From: Phycisphaerales bacterium
GTDB lineage: Bacteria; Planctomycetota; Phycisphaerae; Phycisphaerales; UBA1924
Length of the DNA stretch: 64,000 nt
NCBI GenBank assembly: GCA_029260345.1
Contig: JAJDDK010000004.1
Coordinates: 372,001-436,000 of the forward strand
Reading direction: 5' to 3'
Positions 6,415 to 17,141 of this stretch are shown here, one piece after another (positions within the stretch are counted from its first letter, which is position 1; every line of letters starts with the position of its first letter). The position numbers and the translations under genes were made by a program. Below the pieces are notes generated by a model. It was given only the letters and a program-made list of their open reading frames with translations, ran no database searches and was not told where the DNA came from.

Positions 6415-9400
6415 TCACTCTGCGTCCCCACCACCCGGACGACCACAGCATTTCTTGTACTTCTGCCCTGAGCCGCACGGGCACGCATCGTTGCGCCCGA
6501 TCTTCGACTCACCTTCATCACCCGTTGACGGTCCGTTCGAAGCCTCAGGCGCTTTGGCAGGCGCCGGCGCAGGCCGGGGCGCCGGTCGCGGCGAATCAAG
6601 ACCCGGACCCGTGAACGACGAAGCGCCCGCCGCTTGCATCACCGACTGTGCCGCCGTCTGTCGAGGCGGCGCCGGCGCCTGAGCCGGCGCATTCGTAGCT
6701 TGTCGTTGTGGCGGCGCACCCGCCGGAGCCCCAGCCTCTAAGCGCCCGCCACCCTGCGGCGGCTGCTGCGGAGCCTGTTGCGGCGCTTGCTGTGGCGCCA
6801 CGCGTGGCGACAACTTCAGCTTGAACAAGTAATCCGTCACACGATCGCGCACCAAACGTTCGAACTGCTCGAACTGACGCGAACCCTCACGCTTATATTC
6901 GATCCGCGGATCAAGCTGGCTGAATGATCGGAAACCGATCGCATCGCGCAACTGATCCATCGAATACAGGTGATCCTTCCACGCCGGGTCCAGCACTTCC
7001 AGAAGAATCAAACGCTCAAGCTGCACCATCTCGCCGCGCAGCGTGCCTTCGACGAGCGAGTGAATCGCATCGAGCCGCGCCTGCCCCTTGGCCCTTCGAA
7101 TGCGGTCGGGAAGTTCGATATCCAGTCGGTCACGCACGTGCGTCTCGAGCCGATCCAGATCCTCCGCCAGCGCCTGCGCGTCAGCAATCTCCTGCTCCAG
7201 ACGTCCCGACTCAATGAACTCACGCGACGCCTTCAAGAGATCCTCACGAATCTGTTGCGGCATCTTCGTGCGAATGATCGACTCATCCCAGCCCATGTCG
7301 TAGCGACGATTCGCCCACTGCACGAACTGCCTCGCCGCAGTCTCCGGGTTCTGGCGCATCGTCGCCATCGTCAGTTCAAGTGAGAACGTGACCGGATGCT
7401 CAACCTCGCGCTCCTTGTACGCATCGCGAGCGGCGTCGATCACCATCTCGATGACGTCTTCCTGCTCTTCTGCATCCTTGATCGCGTCCAGCGAAAGGTC
7501 CGCGTTGAACTTGTCCTTCGCCCACCGAATGAGCATCGTCGGGCCGTAATCCGGCACAAGAAATTCTTCAATGGTGGAGAGATCGGCCGCGTCGATGCGC
7601 ACCTCAGCAGCCTCAACCAAGCGATCCGAAATCTCGCGCCGCGACAATTCACGCGCCTCGCTTGGCTTGATCTCAACGCCAAACTGCGATGTGGCCCAAT
7701 TCGCCAGGTGCGTGACGTCGTAATCTTCGGCCTCGCCGTCCTCCGGCATGTATTCGCCGATCGTTACGTCGATCATCTGCCTCGCCTCTTCCTTGGCGAT
7801 CTGGCGGATGCGCGCAAACGTGTCTTCGCGATCGCGCCGGCGGATCTTTTCCATCGGGATTGACGTCTTCAGCAGTTCGCTGGCGCGTTCTGCGATGCGC
7901 TCCGCCGCGTGATCCGGCGCCAGGTAGCGGCTCACCGAATCCACCGCAGAGTCTTCGATGTAATCGAAGATCAACCCCTTGATGTCGCGCCCTTCCAGCA
8001 CGCGCTGCCGCTGCCCGTAGAACGACTGACGCTGGTGCTCCATGATCTCGTCGTATTCGAGAATCTGCTTGCGCCATTGGAAGTTGCGCTCTTCCACCTT
8101 GCGCTGGGCGCGCTCCACGCTCTTGGTGAGCATCGGATGCTCAATCGCATCGCCTTCCTTCATGCCAAGGCGCGACAGAATCTTTAAAGTTGTCTCACCC
8201 GCGAACATCTTCATCAGATCGTCGTCGAGACTGACGAAGAAGCGCGATGAACCGTTGTCGCCCTGACGCCCCGAACGGCCGCGAAGCTGATTATCGATCC
8301 GGCGCGACTCGTGCCGCTCCGTGCCGATCACGTGCAGCCCGCCCATTTCTTCGACGTTGTTGAACCAGCGCAGGCGATGCAGCGCAAAGCGGCCGTGCCC
8401 GTCTAGCTCTGATCGAAGCTCGTCGGCGCTCATGCGATCGACGCGCTTCTGATCCAGCCACGTGTGCTGGAACGCCCAGTGGCGCAGCAATTGCAATTCG
8501 ACATCCTGAGACGACATCGCTTCGACGTCACCCTTGGAAAGCCCAAGCTCCTTCGTTGCGATCTTGCGGTACACCTTGTCGCGCAACTCCTCATCGCTCG
8601 CATCCACGGTTAGTTCGCGCGGCGCCAGCCCGCGGCGCAACCAGTGGTCCAGCAACTGCTCGCGCGTCACTTTGGCGAGTTTGATGTCGGTGCCGCGACC
8701 GGCCATGTTCGTGGCGATCATTACGGCGCCAAGCTGACCGGCGTTCTCAATGATGTGCGCCTCGCGCTCGTGCTGCTTCGCGTTGAGCACCTCATGCTTG
8801 ATCGTGTGCTTCTTGGACAGCATGTCCGCAAGAGTTTCACTCTTTTCAACGCTCGTCGTGCCGACCAGCACCGGCTGGCCGAGGTTGTGCATCGCCTCGA
8901 TCTCATCCACGATCGCAACCCACTTGTCCTTACCAACGAGGTAGACAAGGTCGTTGAAGTCGGCGCGCTGCACCGGAACATTCGTCGGAATCACGACCAC
9001 GTCAAGGCCGTAAATATCGTGGAATTCCTGCGCTTCTGTATCCGCCGTGCCGGTCATGCCCGCCAGGCGCTGATACATCTTGTAGAAGTTCTGGATCGTC
9101 ACTGTCGCGACGGTCTGCGTCTCCTGCTTGATCGGCACGCCCTCTTTGGATTCGATCGCCTGGTGCAAACCGTCCGACCACTGACGCCCGACCTGCAAGC
9201 GTCCCGTGAACGCATCCACGATGACGACGGCCGGCTCCTTCTGCCCCGTCTGCGGGTTGTCCTGCGGCACCACCACGTAATCACGATCACGCATGTACAC
9301 CGTGTGCGCCCGAATCGCCTGCTCCAGAAGGTGCGGCATGTCCACGTTGTCACCAACGTAGAACGAACCTAGCCCGGACTGACGCTGCGCTTCTTCAATA

Positions 9401-10647
9401 CCCGCGTGCGTCAGGTGCGCTTGCTTCTTGTCAATCTCCACTTCGTAGTACTGAATGAAGCGATCACGCTCCGCCTCCAGGCCGGGCAACTCCGCACGAA
9501 GGCGGTCCAGCTCCTGCTTCAGCGGCGGAATCTTGGACTTGTCGCGCGCATTGCGAATGTCGCCCTCAAGACCCTTGATGCGCTTCAGGCACGCCTGCAC
9601 GCCTTCATCCTTGCCGTTCCACGGGCCCTGCTTCTCAACAAGGTGGCGTGAAATACGATCCGCAAGGTCATAGCGCGGCTGATCCTCGTGTGCGGCGCCG
9701 GAAATAATCAGCGGCGTGCGCGCTTCATCAATCAGAATCGAGTCCACTTCGTCAACGACCGCAAACTCGCGCTGCTTCTGCACCTGCTGCTCAACGGAGC
9801 GTTTCATGTTGTCGCGCAGGTAATCAAAACCGAACTCGCTCGTTGTGCCGTACACCACGTCGCACAAATACATGTGCCGCTTGACCTGCTCCGGCTGACG
9901 GTGCGGCGAATGAATCGCGCCAACCGTCATGCCGACCGCGCGGAAGAACGGGGAGACCCAATCCCGGTCGCGCTGCACCAGATACTCGTTCACGGTCACG
10001 ACATGGCATGACAGGCCTTCGAGGGCCGCGAGGTAGCACGCCAGCGGCGCGACAATCGTCTTGCCTTCGCCCGTCTTCATTTCCGCGATCTTGCCCTGAT
10101 AGAGCACCATCGCGCCGATGAGCTGCACATCGAACGGCCGCGCCCGGAACGGTGGGCGACTCACGGGATACAACTCGCGCACCGCGTCGTAGATTTCAAC
10201 CGGGATATCGAGCTGCTGCCAGCCCGCGATTGGCTCCGTTTCTCCGAGATAATCCCCCATGGGTTCGGCGGGCGCCGTCGCATCCATCGCCTCGAGCGTT
10301 TGCTCGTAGAGCGCCCGCACGTTCGCCGGGAACTTTTCCAGATCAACCGCGTCGCGGTGTTTCGGGTTGAAAATGTTGCGAATGCCGACGTTGCGGTCCA
10401 TCGCCTCACGAGCCACCGCAAACGCTTCAATCAGCACTTCAGTCGCCTTTTCGCCGCCGCTGATTCGATCGCGAAAGCTCTGCGTCTTGGCGCGAAGCTC
10501 GGCGTCCGTCAATCGGCGCATCTCAGGCTCAAGCGAACCGATCGCCTCCACCCGCGAGGTGTAGCGCTTCACGAAACGTTCGTTCCGCGTGCCGAACATG
10601 ACCCGAAGCAACGGGCCGACCACAGGGATGTCGTGTGTCTTCTGCAT
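6415..10647 (-). CDS. secA: Protein translocase ATPase SecA, enlarged form
   Basis: 1410 residues against about 850-900 in most bacteria. Conserved parts: Walker A MKTGEGKT (190-197), [17 protein letters not shown] (297-312), [10 protein letters not shown] (529-538), [10 protein letters not shown] (646-655), [17 protein letters not shown] (775-791), and the C-terminal zinc site [13 protein letters not shown] (1389-1401). Extra segments relative to E. coli SecA lie at about 89-165 (before the first motor motif), 335-400 (coiled-coil-like), 657-766, and 970-1180; the last carries three W-A-x3-F/Y repeats. A Pro/Gln/Ala linker (1281-1380) tethers the zinc tail. SecA drives preproteins through SecYEG, and several exported proteins are encoded here. 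The start ATG at 10647 gives the usual short N-terminus. Confidence 0.97.
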   Translation of the reverse strand: MQKTHDIPVVGPLLRVMFGTRNERFVKRYTSRVEAIGSLEPEMRRLTDAELRAKTQSFRDRISGGEKATEVLIEAFAVAREAMDRNVGIRNIFNPKHRDAVDLEKFPANVRALYEQTLEAMDATAPAEPMGDYLGETEPIAGWQQLDIPVEIYDAVRELYPVSRPPFRARPFDVQLIGAMVLYQGKIAEMKTGEGKTIVAPLACYLAALEGLSCHVVTVNEYLVQRDRDWVSPFFRAVGMTVGAIHSPHRQPEQVKRHMYLCDVVYGTTSEFGFDYLRDNMKRSVEQQVQKQREFAVVDEVDSILIDEARTPLIISGAAHEDQPRYDLADRISRHLVEKQGPWNGKDEGVQACLKRIKGLEGDIRNARDKSKIPPLKQELDRLRAELPGLEAERDRFIQYYEVEIDKKQAHLTHAGIEEAQRQSGLGSFYVGDNVDMPHLLEQAIRAHTVYMRDRDYVVVPQDNPQTGQKEPAVVIVDAFTGRLQVGRQWSDGLHQAIESKEGVPIKQETQTVATVTIQNFYKMYQRLAGMTGTADTEAQEFHDIYGLDVVVIPTNVPVQRADFNDLVYLVGKDKWVAIVDEIEAMHNLGQPVLVGTTSVEKSETLADMLSKKHTIKHEVLNAKQHEREAHIIENAGQLGAVMIATNMAGRGTDIKLAKVTREQLLDHWLRRGLAPRELTVDASDEELRDKVYRKIATKELGLSKGDVEAMSSQDVELQLLRHWAFQHTWLDQKRVDRMSADELRSELDGHGRFALHRLRWFNNVEEMGGLHVIGTERHESRRIDNQLRGRSGRQGDNGSSRFFVSLDDDLMKMFAGETTLKILSRLGMKEGDAIEHPMLTKSVERAQRKVEERNFQWRKQILEYDEIMEHQRQSFYGQRQRVLEGRDIKGLIFDYIEDSAVDSVSRYLAPDHAAERIAERASELLKTSIPMEKIRRRDREDTFARIRQIAKEEARQMIDVTIGEYMPEDGEAEDYDVTHLANWATSQFGVEIKPSEARELSRREISDRLVEAAEVRIDAADLSTIEEFLVPDYGPTMLIRWAKDKFNADLSLDAIKDAEEQEDVIEMVIDAARDAYKEREVEHPVTFSLELTMATMRQNPETAARQFVQWANRRYDMGWDESIIRTKMPQQIREDLLKASREFIESGRLEQEIADAQALAEDLDRLETHVRDRLDIELPDRIRRAKGQARLDAIHSLVEGTLRGEMVQLERLILLEVLDPAWKDHLYSMDQLRDAIGFRSFSQLDPRIEYKREGSRQFEQFERLVRDRVTDYLFKLKLSPRVAPQQAPQQAPQQPPQGGGRLEAGAPAGAPPQRQATNAPAQAPAPPRQTAAQSVMQAAGASSFTGPGLDSPRPAPRPAPAPAKAPEASNGPSTGDEGESKIGRNDACPCGSGQKYKKCCGRPGGGDAE
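7207..7722 (-). other. Triplicated W-A-x3-[FY] module inside SecA
   Basis: Residues ~976-1147 contain NWATSQFG (W984), RWAKDKFN (W1042) and QWANRRYD (W1111), each followed by a helical stretch with similar hydrophobic spacing (e.g. [35 protein letters not shown]). The copies are 58 and 69 residues apart. The module lies within the helical scaffold region and is absent from standard SecA. Confidence 0.65.
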
Positions 10648-10830
10648 GATGCTTTTCTTTCAAAGGATGATCGGCGTCTCGTCGTGATCCTCGCCGCGAG
10701 AGCGTCCTCAGAACGCAATGCGCAAGGCGCCCGGAACACACGGGGCCGATCGTTTTCATTATTTGTTTGAGAGGTCCGGAATCGTCAGCCACATTGCTCG
10801 CAATCGTTTGATCGCAAGCCTCACACGGAA

Positions 10831-11181
10831 TCAGGCCCGTGCCGGCGGCGGCAGATTCAACAGACCAGCGACGACATCAGCTTCAAACAGCGAAGATGTC
10901 GCGCGATGCGGCGACGCGTAAATATGCGCCGCGTCCGGATGAGCCCAGGCCGTGGCCTGATGCTCAGCAAGCGTCGAATACGCAACGAGTTCGATGCCGG
11001 CGATGGCGTACGCCTCCGCCTGCATCGTGCGAAGTGCACGAGCCGCCCGTTCCCCGGCGCGGCCGCCCTCTCCCGTCGCCGGCAAACTCGCCAGCGCCGT
11101 CGCCAGCAAAAGAGCCAGCGTCCACCCGCTCATCGCTGAACGGGCCGGGCGGAAACCGGATTGGAATGACGAATCTCGCAT
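10831..11181 (-). CDS. Small exported protein, function unknown
   Basis: 116 residues from the ATG at 11181 (AAGG 6 nt upstream), or 100 from the ATG at 11133. A hydrophobic segment GWTLALLLATALASLPA looks like a signal peptide or single membrane anchor; the rest is Ala-rich with no recognised domain. It is divergent from birA, whose ATG is 118 bp away, and lies 183 bp upstream of secA on the same strand. The frame stays open farther upstream, but that part is antisense to birA and is not credible. Whether it is translated is uncertain. Confidence 0.42.
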   Translation of the reverse strand: MRDSSFQSGFRPARSAMSGWTLALLLATALASLPATGEGGRAGERAARALRTMQAEAYAIAGIELVAYSTLAEHQATAWAHPDAAHIYASPHRATSSLFEADVVAGLLNLPPPARA

Positions 11182-11299
11182 TTCGACCTTGGGAGTATCG
11201 ACCCCTGCCCCGCCTGCGGCAAGCCCGGACCGGAAAAACCGTCGCCGATCGCGGGAAAGACCCCCGGCCAGACTTCCATACGATAAGCCGGTTGACCAC

Positions 11300-12082
11300 A
11301 TGACGAGCCGCTCAAACCATATCACGACGGACCTGCCCATCGAGCGGCACGACTCCCTGGACTCCACCAGCCTCCACGCCCGCAGCCTCGTCAAATCGGG
11401 CCAGATTGACGGTCCCCGCGTCATCGTCGCCGCCACCCAGACCGGCGGCGTCGGCCGCTTCGGCCGCGCCTGGGCCAGCCCAAAGGGTGGCCTCTGGTGC
11501 ACACTCATCTGGCCGATGGAGGGCGACCTCGAACCGATGCTCAGCGGCCTCGGCCTGCGGCTCGGTCTCGCATGTCTTCGCACGATCGACGAAGCGCTCG
11601 CAGACCAAAGCGTCGAAGCGATCGTTCAAATGAAGTGGCCGAACGACGTTTTTGTGAACAGCAAGAAAGTGCTGGGACTTCTCGCCGAGACGCTCGGCCA
11701 CGACGGAGTGAATTTCGTTCTTGTTGGTGTCGGCATCAATGGCGATTGTGCCGCATCCGAATTGCCCGAAGCCTTGCGCCAAAGCGCAACGACGATGCGC
11801 GAAATAACCGGCCGGCGCATCGATTTGGAGCAGCTGCTCGCGAGACTCTGCGACCAACTACGCGAAGCCCTTAGAACTGAAGGCGTATCACCCGAACTCA
11901 TCGCAACGATCAATCAGCGTTTGTATGGAATCGGCGATCCCGCGTCAGTGCGGCTTCCTAACAACGACTCAAAATCTGGAATGCTCGTCAAACTCAACTC
12001 ATCCGGCTGCGTCGTGCTCAATGTCAACGGCGAGGAATGGACCGCGCCTGCGGGCGCTGAATTGAGCCACACGAACGCCTGA
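11300..12082 (+). CDS. birA: Biotin--[acetyl-CoA carboxylase] ligase
   Basis: 260 residues. Signatures of the biotin protein ligase catalytic domain: TQTGGVGRFGRAWASPKGG (biotinyl-AMP loop), LWCTLIWP, VQMKWPNDVFV, KKVLGLLAE and LVGVGING, ending with a small SH3-like C-terminal domain. There is no N-terminal helix-turn-helix, so it is the non-regulatory class that only attaches biotin to carboxylase carrier protein. The ATG at 11300 is used; an open frame reaching back to 10994 is low-complexity and overlaps the divergent ORF. Its stop codon abuts that of the converging universal stress gene with no base between. Confidence 0.93.
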   Translation: MTSRSNHITTDLPIERHDSLDSTSLHARSLVKSGQIDGPRVIVAATQTGGVGRFGRAWASPKGGLWCTLIWPMEGDLEPMLSGLGLRLGLACLRTIDEALADQSVEAIVQMKWPNDVFVNSKKVLGLLAETLGHDGVNFVLVGVGINGDCAASELPEALRQSATTMREITGRRIDLEQLLARLCDQLREALRTEGVSPELIATINQRLYGIGDPASVRLPNNDSKSGMLVKLNSSGCVVLNVNGEEWTAPAGAELSHTNA

Positions 12083-12919
12083 TCAATGCACCAAAATCAC
12101 CGGCGCTCCCACATGCGACAGCACATGCGCCGTCGTCCCGCCGAAACCGAAAAACAACTGGTGCAGCCACGAATCCGGATACGCCCCCATCACCAGCACC
12201 GCATCGCTGGCCGCTTTGCAGGCGCGCTCGATCTGCTCCGCCTCGCTCTTGCCCTTGGCGGCGTAACACACGACGTCCGCCTCGGGCGCCAGTTCCGCGG
12301 CTCGCGATTTCGATTCGTCCGCCGTCAGGTCGCTGCTCTCCGCCGCGAGCAGTGACAGCGGCCACTTCGTCGTCGCCGCCATCTCTCTCGCAAAATCAAC
12401 CGCGCGCTTTGAAACACTCGATCCATCAAACACGCCCAGCACGCGGCTCACCGCTTTGGCCGGTCCGCTCGCGACCAGCACCGGACACGGTGATTTCTTG
12501 ATCAGCGAACGCGCCGACGACCCGATCCCTGCGCGCGAGAATCGCCCCTTCATGCCGATCGCGATGAGGTCATCTGCCGCGGCGAGATCCACCAGCGTCG
12601 GAATGAGCAGCCCCACCTCAATCGCATTGGAATATGAAATGCCCTGCGCTTTGCACAGCGCTTCCTGATCGCGAAAGAACTTTTCAAACCGCTTTCGCTC
12701 AGCCGCTTCCTCTTCACGGGCCGCGTCGTCAAAGTCCGCCATCGCCGGCGCCGCGTCCACGCCAGCCACGCTCTCGGCAATGATCGGCGGCGGCACCGGC
12801 TCCAGCACATGCACGCCCATGATGGAAGCGCCCAGCGATTTCGCCAGTTCGACACTGTGCGTGAACGCGTCCTGCGCCATCTCGGATCCGTCGAAAGCGA
12901 CGATGATGCGTTTGATCAT
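12083..12919 (-). CDS. Tandem-domain universal stress protein
   Basis: 278 residues holding two Usp domains. The first opens with IKRIIVAFDGSEMAQDAF and ends with GMKGRFSRAGIGSSARSLIKKSPCPVLVA, carrying the G-x2-G-x9-G-S ATP-binding pattern. The second (VLGVFDGSSVSKRAVDFA ... APVILVH) has MGAYPDSWLHQLFFG in that place and lacks the canonical pattern, so it may not bind ATP. The ATG at 12919 is preceded by AGAGGAG at about 10 nt; the 14-residue upstream extension has no such site. The protein is cytoplasmic and its role is stress adaptation in general; no specific partner is visible. Confidence 0.9.
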   Translation of the reverse strand: MIKRIIVAFDGSEMAQDAFTHSVELAKSLGASIMGVHVLEPVPPPIIAESVAGVDAAPAMADFDDAAREEEAAERKRFEKFFRDQEALCKAQGISYSNAIEVGLLIPTLVDLAAADDLIAIGMKGRFSRAGIGSSARSLIKKSPCPVLVASGPAKAVSRVLGVFDGSSVSKRAVDFAREMAATTKWPLSLLAAESSDLTADESKSRAAELAPEADVVCYAAKGKSEAEQIERACKAASDAVLVMGAYPDSWLHQLFFGFGGTTAHVLSHVGAPVILVH

Positions 12920-13017
12920 TGCTGGGTCACTCCTCTGGAAACAGCGCTGCGAGCGGCGCATCAGCTCAGTGCGGTCATGATACGGCGCCCGAGGCTACGA
13001 TCCCGCGCGGAAAACAA

Positions 13018-14181
13018 ATGATCAAACTGCTCTTCGACATCGCGCTGTGGCTGATTGCAGGATTGTGGTGGGTGACGGCGATTCGCAACGCCATCCAGGC
13101 GCGCCGGCTCCCTTCCCTTCCTTTGGCGCCTTCGCCGGCGCTGCCCACGCCTCGCGTCGCCGTCGTCATCGCCTCGCGCGATGACGCGGGGCATGTGCGA
13201 CAGGCAGTCGAATCATTTCTTTCGCAGGAACAGATCGATCTTCAGTTGATTGTCGTCGACGACCGGTCCGTCGATCGCACCGGCGAAGTGCTTCGCGCCG
13301 CCGCAGAGGGTGATGCGCGCCTGACGCCCGTTCGTATCGACACCCTTCCGGACGGCTGGCTCGGCAAATGCCATGCGCTGCACACCGGCGCCAAATGCGC
13401 CGACGCTGACTGGATTCTTTTCGCCGATGCGGACACCACTCTCGCCACGCCAGACGTGGTGCGAAGAGCCGTCGATGTCGCACGCGACAGCGGCGCCGAT
13501 CATGTCGGTCTCTTCCCACGCCTTCCTGCGCAAACCGTTCCATCACGCGCGCTGGCATGCCTTTTCTTTCTCGGCGTGACGGATCGGATCAGGCGCATCA
13601 ATCTGGATCGCCCGCGCGCGTACTTTGGCGTCGGCGCCTTCAACCTGGTGCGTGCAGAAACCTATCGCGAATTCGGCGGTCACGAACCACTGAAGATGGA
13701 AGTGCTGGACGATGTGCACATGGGTTTGCTCATCAAACGCGCCGGCGGTCAATCGCTCGTTCTGCTTGCGCTTGACGATGTGGCGACGACGTGGGGACGC
13801 ACATTGCGTCAAACCGTCGGCGTTCTCGAAAAGAACATGTTCGCGTGCTTTCAATATCGCGTGACATGGCTGATCGCTGCGATCGTGGCGATGCTTTCTG
13901 TCTGGAGCGTCGCGGCGTTCGGGCCGCTGCTCTGGCTGGCGACGGGTCATTGGGCAGCGCTGGTCGCTTTTGCCGGGCTCGCCGCGCACGGCGTTTCCGG
14001 CATGGTCATCGCAAGGCGATTCCGCTTCAGGAAATGGAACGGGCTGCTGGCGCCGTTCATGGTCCCGGTCATCATGTACGCCGCTTTACGCTCCGCTTTT
14101 CTCACCATCCGCCAGCGCGGCGTGCACTGGCGAGACACGTTTTATCCCCTCGCCGACCTTCGGGCTGGTCGCTTTCGGTAG
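13018..14181 (+). CDS. Membrane glycosyltransferase family 2 (HpnB-like)
   Basis: 387 residues. An N-terminal membrane helix (LLFDIALWLIAGLWWVTAI) precedes a GT-A domain: VVIASRDDAGHVRQAVESF, LIVVDDRSVDRTGEVL, LFADADTTL (DxD), then the acceptor region with MEVLDDVHMGLLIKRAGG. Three or so C-terminal helices follow (LIAAIVAMLSVWSVAAFG onward). The layout matches the hopanoid-associated glycosyltransferase HpnB group, but no hopanoid genes are adjacent, so the acceptor is unknown. The ATG at 13018 has a weak ribosome site (GGAAAA). Confidence 0.82.
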   Translation: MIKLLFDIALWLIAGLWWVTAIRNAIQARRLPSLPLAPSPALPTPRVAVVIASRDDAGHVRQAVESFLSQEQIDLQLIVVDDRSVDRTGEVLRAAAEGDARLTPVRIDTLPDGWLGKCHALHTGAKCADADWILFADADTTLATPDVVRRAVDVARDSGADHVGLFPRLPAQTVPSRALACLFFLGVTDRIRRINLDRPRAYFGVGAFNLVRAETYREFGGHEPLKMEVLDDVHMGLLIKRAGGQSLVLLALDDVATTWGRTLRQTVGVLEKNMFACFQYRVTWLIAAIVAMLSVWSVAAFGPLLWLATGHWAALVAFAGLAAHGVSGMVIARRFRFRKWNGLLAPFMVPVIMYAALRSAFLTIRQRGVHWRDTFYPLADLRAGRFR

Positions 14182-14279
14182 GATCGAGCGGAACATTCGC
14201 GGTGCAATTGCCGAATACATGCAATGCGATCGCCGCGCGTGCGTTTCACGAGTGATCGCGTGACCCGTGGACCAGCCGC

Positions 14280-15800
14280 ATGCCGATGCAAACCGCCAGA
14301 CCGACCGCCTCGCTCAACCCCATCACGCGGGCGGATTTCGGACCCGATGAAGCGCGGCATCTGCTCTGGCACGCCGGGTTCGGCGGTGATCCATTCGACA
14401 TTTCAACGGCCATCGACCTTGGACCCGAAGACGCCGTCGATCGTTTGCTCGATGTGCCCGGTGCCAATGGTGTTGACACGTCCAAGTTTCGTGGCGACAT
14501 CGTTCGCGAATGGACTGACGCCGAAGAAGAACAACTCCGCCGTGCCCGCCAGCGCCGCAATGAAAACACCCTCGCGCGTTTTCGCGAAATGCGTCAGGAG
14601 ATGCAGCGCAACGACCGGCGCCAGTTCGCCGAACTGCAGGCCTGGTGGCTCGAAGTCCTCGCGACGACAGCGCACCCATTGCAAGAGAAGATGACGCTCT
14701 TCTGGCACGGCCACTTCGCCACCAGCTATCGAGGCGTTGAGAACAGCTACCACCTGCTCTTGCAAAACCAGCTCTTTCGCGAGCATGCCGTTGGCAAGTT
14801 CGACACATTGCTTTACGGCATCGTGCGCGATCCGGCCATACTCGCCTACCTCAACAACAACCGCTCCAACAAACGCGAACCGAATGAAAACCTCGCCCGC
14901 GAACTTATGGAGCTTTTCAGCCTCGGCGTCGGCAACTACACCGAGCGCGACATCAAAGAAGGCGCCCGCGCCCTCACCGGGTACACCTTCGAAGGCAATC
15001 AGTTCGTCTTCCGCGATGAATGGCACGACGACAACACCAAGAACATTCTCGGCGTGCGCGGCCCCATCAACGGCGATGATTTCGTCACCGCCATCCTTCG
15101 ACAGCCCGCATGCGCCCGATTCCTGGCGCTCAAGCTCTATCGCTTCTTCGTCGCCGATGTCTCCGACGATCCGAAACAGATCCCCGATAATGTGACGCTC
15201 GTGATCGGACACATGGCAAGCGCATTGCGGCGAGACCGCTACGACGTCAAGCCCGTGTTGCGCGAACTGTTTCTCTCCGAGCATTTCTACGACCCCGCCA
15301 ACATGGCCGGGCGGATCAAGTCCCCGGTCGAACTCATTGCTGGCGCCACGCGCTCGCTCGATCTTCCAGTTGGTTTTCACATCGCGATGGTGCGCATGCT
15401 CGATGCCATGGGGCAGGAATTGTTCCGCCCGCCGAGTGTCGCCGGCTGGGACGGCGGGCGATCCTGGATCAACACCTCCACGATCTACGCGCGGCAGAAT
15501 GCGCTCGCGCTCATGCTTGCCGGCGGTCGGCGCAATCCGCAGCAGCGTCAGCAGTTCGCGGCTGGTTACGACCCGCGCACCGTCATTCCGAATGGCATGA
15601 CGATGAGTGGTGACGAATTCGCTACTGCGATGTTGCGCCATGCGCTGGGTCCGATTGGTGATGCGTCAAACCCCATCGGCGCAGCGCGGCTGGAGTCGTT
15701 GCAGGAATTCCTGGAAACGATCGGTCCAAACTTCGGTCGCGAAGCCGCCGTCGGCGTCATCGCACTGATCACCGCCATGCCGGAGTACCAATTGTGTTAA
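14280..15800 (+). CDS. DUF1800 family protein
   Basis: 506 residues. Typical DUF1800 signatures: HLLWHAGFGGDP near the N-terminus, MTLFWHGHFATS, ENLARELMELFSLGVGNY, and GARALTGYTF. The family is very common in planctomycetes, nearly always next to a DUF1501 gene, as here (22 bp downstream). The function is unestablished; exported or surface roles have been suggested. No clear signal peptide is seen on this protein, unlike its partner. A second in-frame ATG two codons in is an alternative start. Confidence 0.92.
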   Translation: MPMQTARPTASLNPITRADFGPDEARHLLWHAGFGGDPFDISTAIDLGPEDAVDRLLDVPGANGVDTSKFRGDIVREWTDAEEEQLRRARQRRNENTLARFREMRQEMQRNDRRQFAELQAWWLEVLATTAHPLQEKMTLFWHGHFATSYRGVENSYHLLLQNQLFREHAVGKFDTLLYGIVRDPAILAYLNNNRSNKREPNENLARELMELFSLGVGNYTERDIKEGARALTGYTFEGNQFVFRDEWHDDNTKNILGVRGPINGDDFVTAILRQPACARFLALKLYRFFVADVSDDPKQIPDNVTLVIGHMASALRRDRYDVKPVLRELFLSEHFYDPANMAGRIKSPVELIAGATRSLDLPVGFHIAMVRMLDAMGQELFRPPSVAGWDGGRSWINTSTIYARQNALALMLAGGRRNPQQRQQFAAGYDPRTVIPNGMTMSGDEFATAMLRHALGPIGDASNPIGAARLESLQEFLETIGPNFGREAAVGVIALITAMPEYQLC

Positions 15801-15822
15801 TCACGGCGCCGGAGCATTCATC

Positions 15823-17103
15823 ATGAGTTGCGATTGCCACGACACGCCGTTCACCCGCCGCCTGTTCCTCCAGCGCGGCGTGACGCTTGCCTCCAGCGCC
15901 GCCACGATCCCCCTCTTCCTGCAGCGCTCCGCGTTCGCGATGACCAACTGGGACATGGCGCTCTCATTTCAACCCGGCGTGCCCGAAGAGCGCATCCTCG
16001 TCGTCGTGCAACTCGCCGGCGGCAATGACGGGCTCAACACCGTCGTCCCGTATTCGTTGAGTCAGTACTACGATGCGCGCCGATCCATCGCGATTCCCGA
16101 GCGCGAGGCGCTGGCGCTCGGCTCCACAGGCCTGGGATTTCATCCAAAGCTGGCTGGTTTGAAATCGCTGTACGACGAGGGTCTCGTTTCCGTCGTTCAA
16201 GGCGTCGGCTACCCGAACCCGAATCGTTCTCACTTCAAATCCATGGACATCTGGCACACCGCAGACACCGCCGGCACCGGTCGCGGCTGGCTGGGTCGCT
16301 ATTTCGACAACGAATGCAGCGGATCGCCGCAACCCGATATCGGCGTCGCCGTCGGCAGCGAAGCGCCGCTCGCCATGCAGGGCAAGCAAGTGCGCCCGGT
16401 GAGTTTCGACAATCCGGACGCATTCACGTGGCGAGCCGCCGAAGCTCACGAACGCCTTTCCGATGCGTACGACGACATCGTTGAAACGCCCGTGCCGGCT
16501 GGCGTGTCGCCGGACTCCAGCGCGGCGTTTCTCATGCGCACCGCGCTGGATGCGCGCGTGACCAGCGATCAGGTCCGCCGCGCGGTTGAATCCCGATCCA
16601 GTGTCAATTACCCGCGCACAGAACTGGCCAATCAGCTGCGCATGGTCGCGGCGATGATTCGTGGCGGCATGGCGACGCGCGTCTACTACGTCACGCTTTC
16701 CGGCTTTGATACGCATGCCGGACAGGGCGCCGCCAACGGACGGCATGCCAATCAGCTCGCACAAGTGGGCGATGCGATGCGCGCGTTTGTGTCCGATCTC
16801 AAAGCAACCGGTGACGATGCGCGCACGATGACGATGATCTTCAGCGAGTTTGGCCGGCGCGTCAGCCAGAACGCCTCCGGCGGCACCGATCACGGCGCCG
16901 CGGCGCCTGCGTTTCTGATTGGTCCGATGGTCCATCCCGGCGTGCTTGGGAATCATCCGTCACTCACCGATCTTGATCAGGGCGATCTCAAGTACGGCAT
17001 TGATTTCCGAAGTCTGTACACGACAGTCCTTGACCGCTGGATGGGCGCCGACGCCCGCGCCGTGCTTGGACGTCGCTATTCCATTCTCAAAGTGATTCGC
17101 TGA
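15823..17103 (+). CDS. DUF1501 family Tat-exported protein
   Basis: 426 residues. The N-terminus TRRLFLQRGVTLASSAATIPL is a twin-arginine signal. The body has VVVQLAGGNDGLNTVVPY, HPKLAGLKSLYDEGLVSVVQGVGYPNPNRSHF and FSEFGRRVSQN-x4-TDHG, the alkaline-phosphatase/sulfatase-like metal-site layout of DUF1501. It is the obligatory partner of the DUF1800 gene 22 bp upstream. A GGAG ribosome site precedes the ATG. Likely periplasmic; enzymatic activity unknown. Confidence 0.93.
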   Translation: MSCDCHDTPFTRRLFLQRGVTLASSAATIPLFLQRSAFAMTNWDMALSFQPGVPEERILVVVQLAGGNDGLNTVVPYSLSQYYDARRSIAIPEREALALGSTGLGFHPKLAGLKSLYDEGLVSVVQGVGYPNPNRSHFKSMDIWHTADTAGTGRGWLGRYFDNECSGSPQPDIGVAVGSEAPLAMQGKQVRPVSFDNPDAFTWRAAEAHERLSDAYDDIVETPVPAGVSPDSSAAFLMRTALDARVTSDQVRRAVESRSSVNYPRTELANQLRMVAAMIRGGMATRVYYVTLSGFDTHAGQGAANGRHANQLAQVGDAMRAFVSDLKATGDDARTMTMIFSEFGRRVSQNASGGTDHGAAAPAFLIGPMVHPGVLGNHPSLTDLDQGDLKYGIDFRSLYTTVLDRWMGADARAVLGRRYSILKVIR

Positions 17104-17141
17104 AGCGTCGGTCTCGCTCCTCAAATTGCGGCTTGCGTTGA

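Noticed and set aside
10994-11299. N-terminal extension of birA
   Set aside because: About 100 Arg/Ala/Pro-rich residues with no homology to the regulatory HTH of BirA, overlapping a divergent ORF; the ATG at 11300 fits the family start.
14403-15641. 412-codon ORF antisense to the DUF1800 gene (-)
   Set aside because: It mirrors a strong DUF1800 coding frame; its translation has no domain and shows the biased composition of a GC-rich shadow frame.
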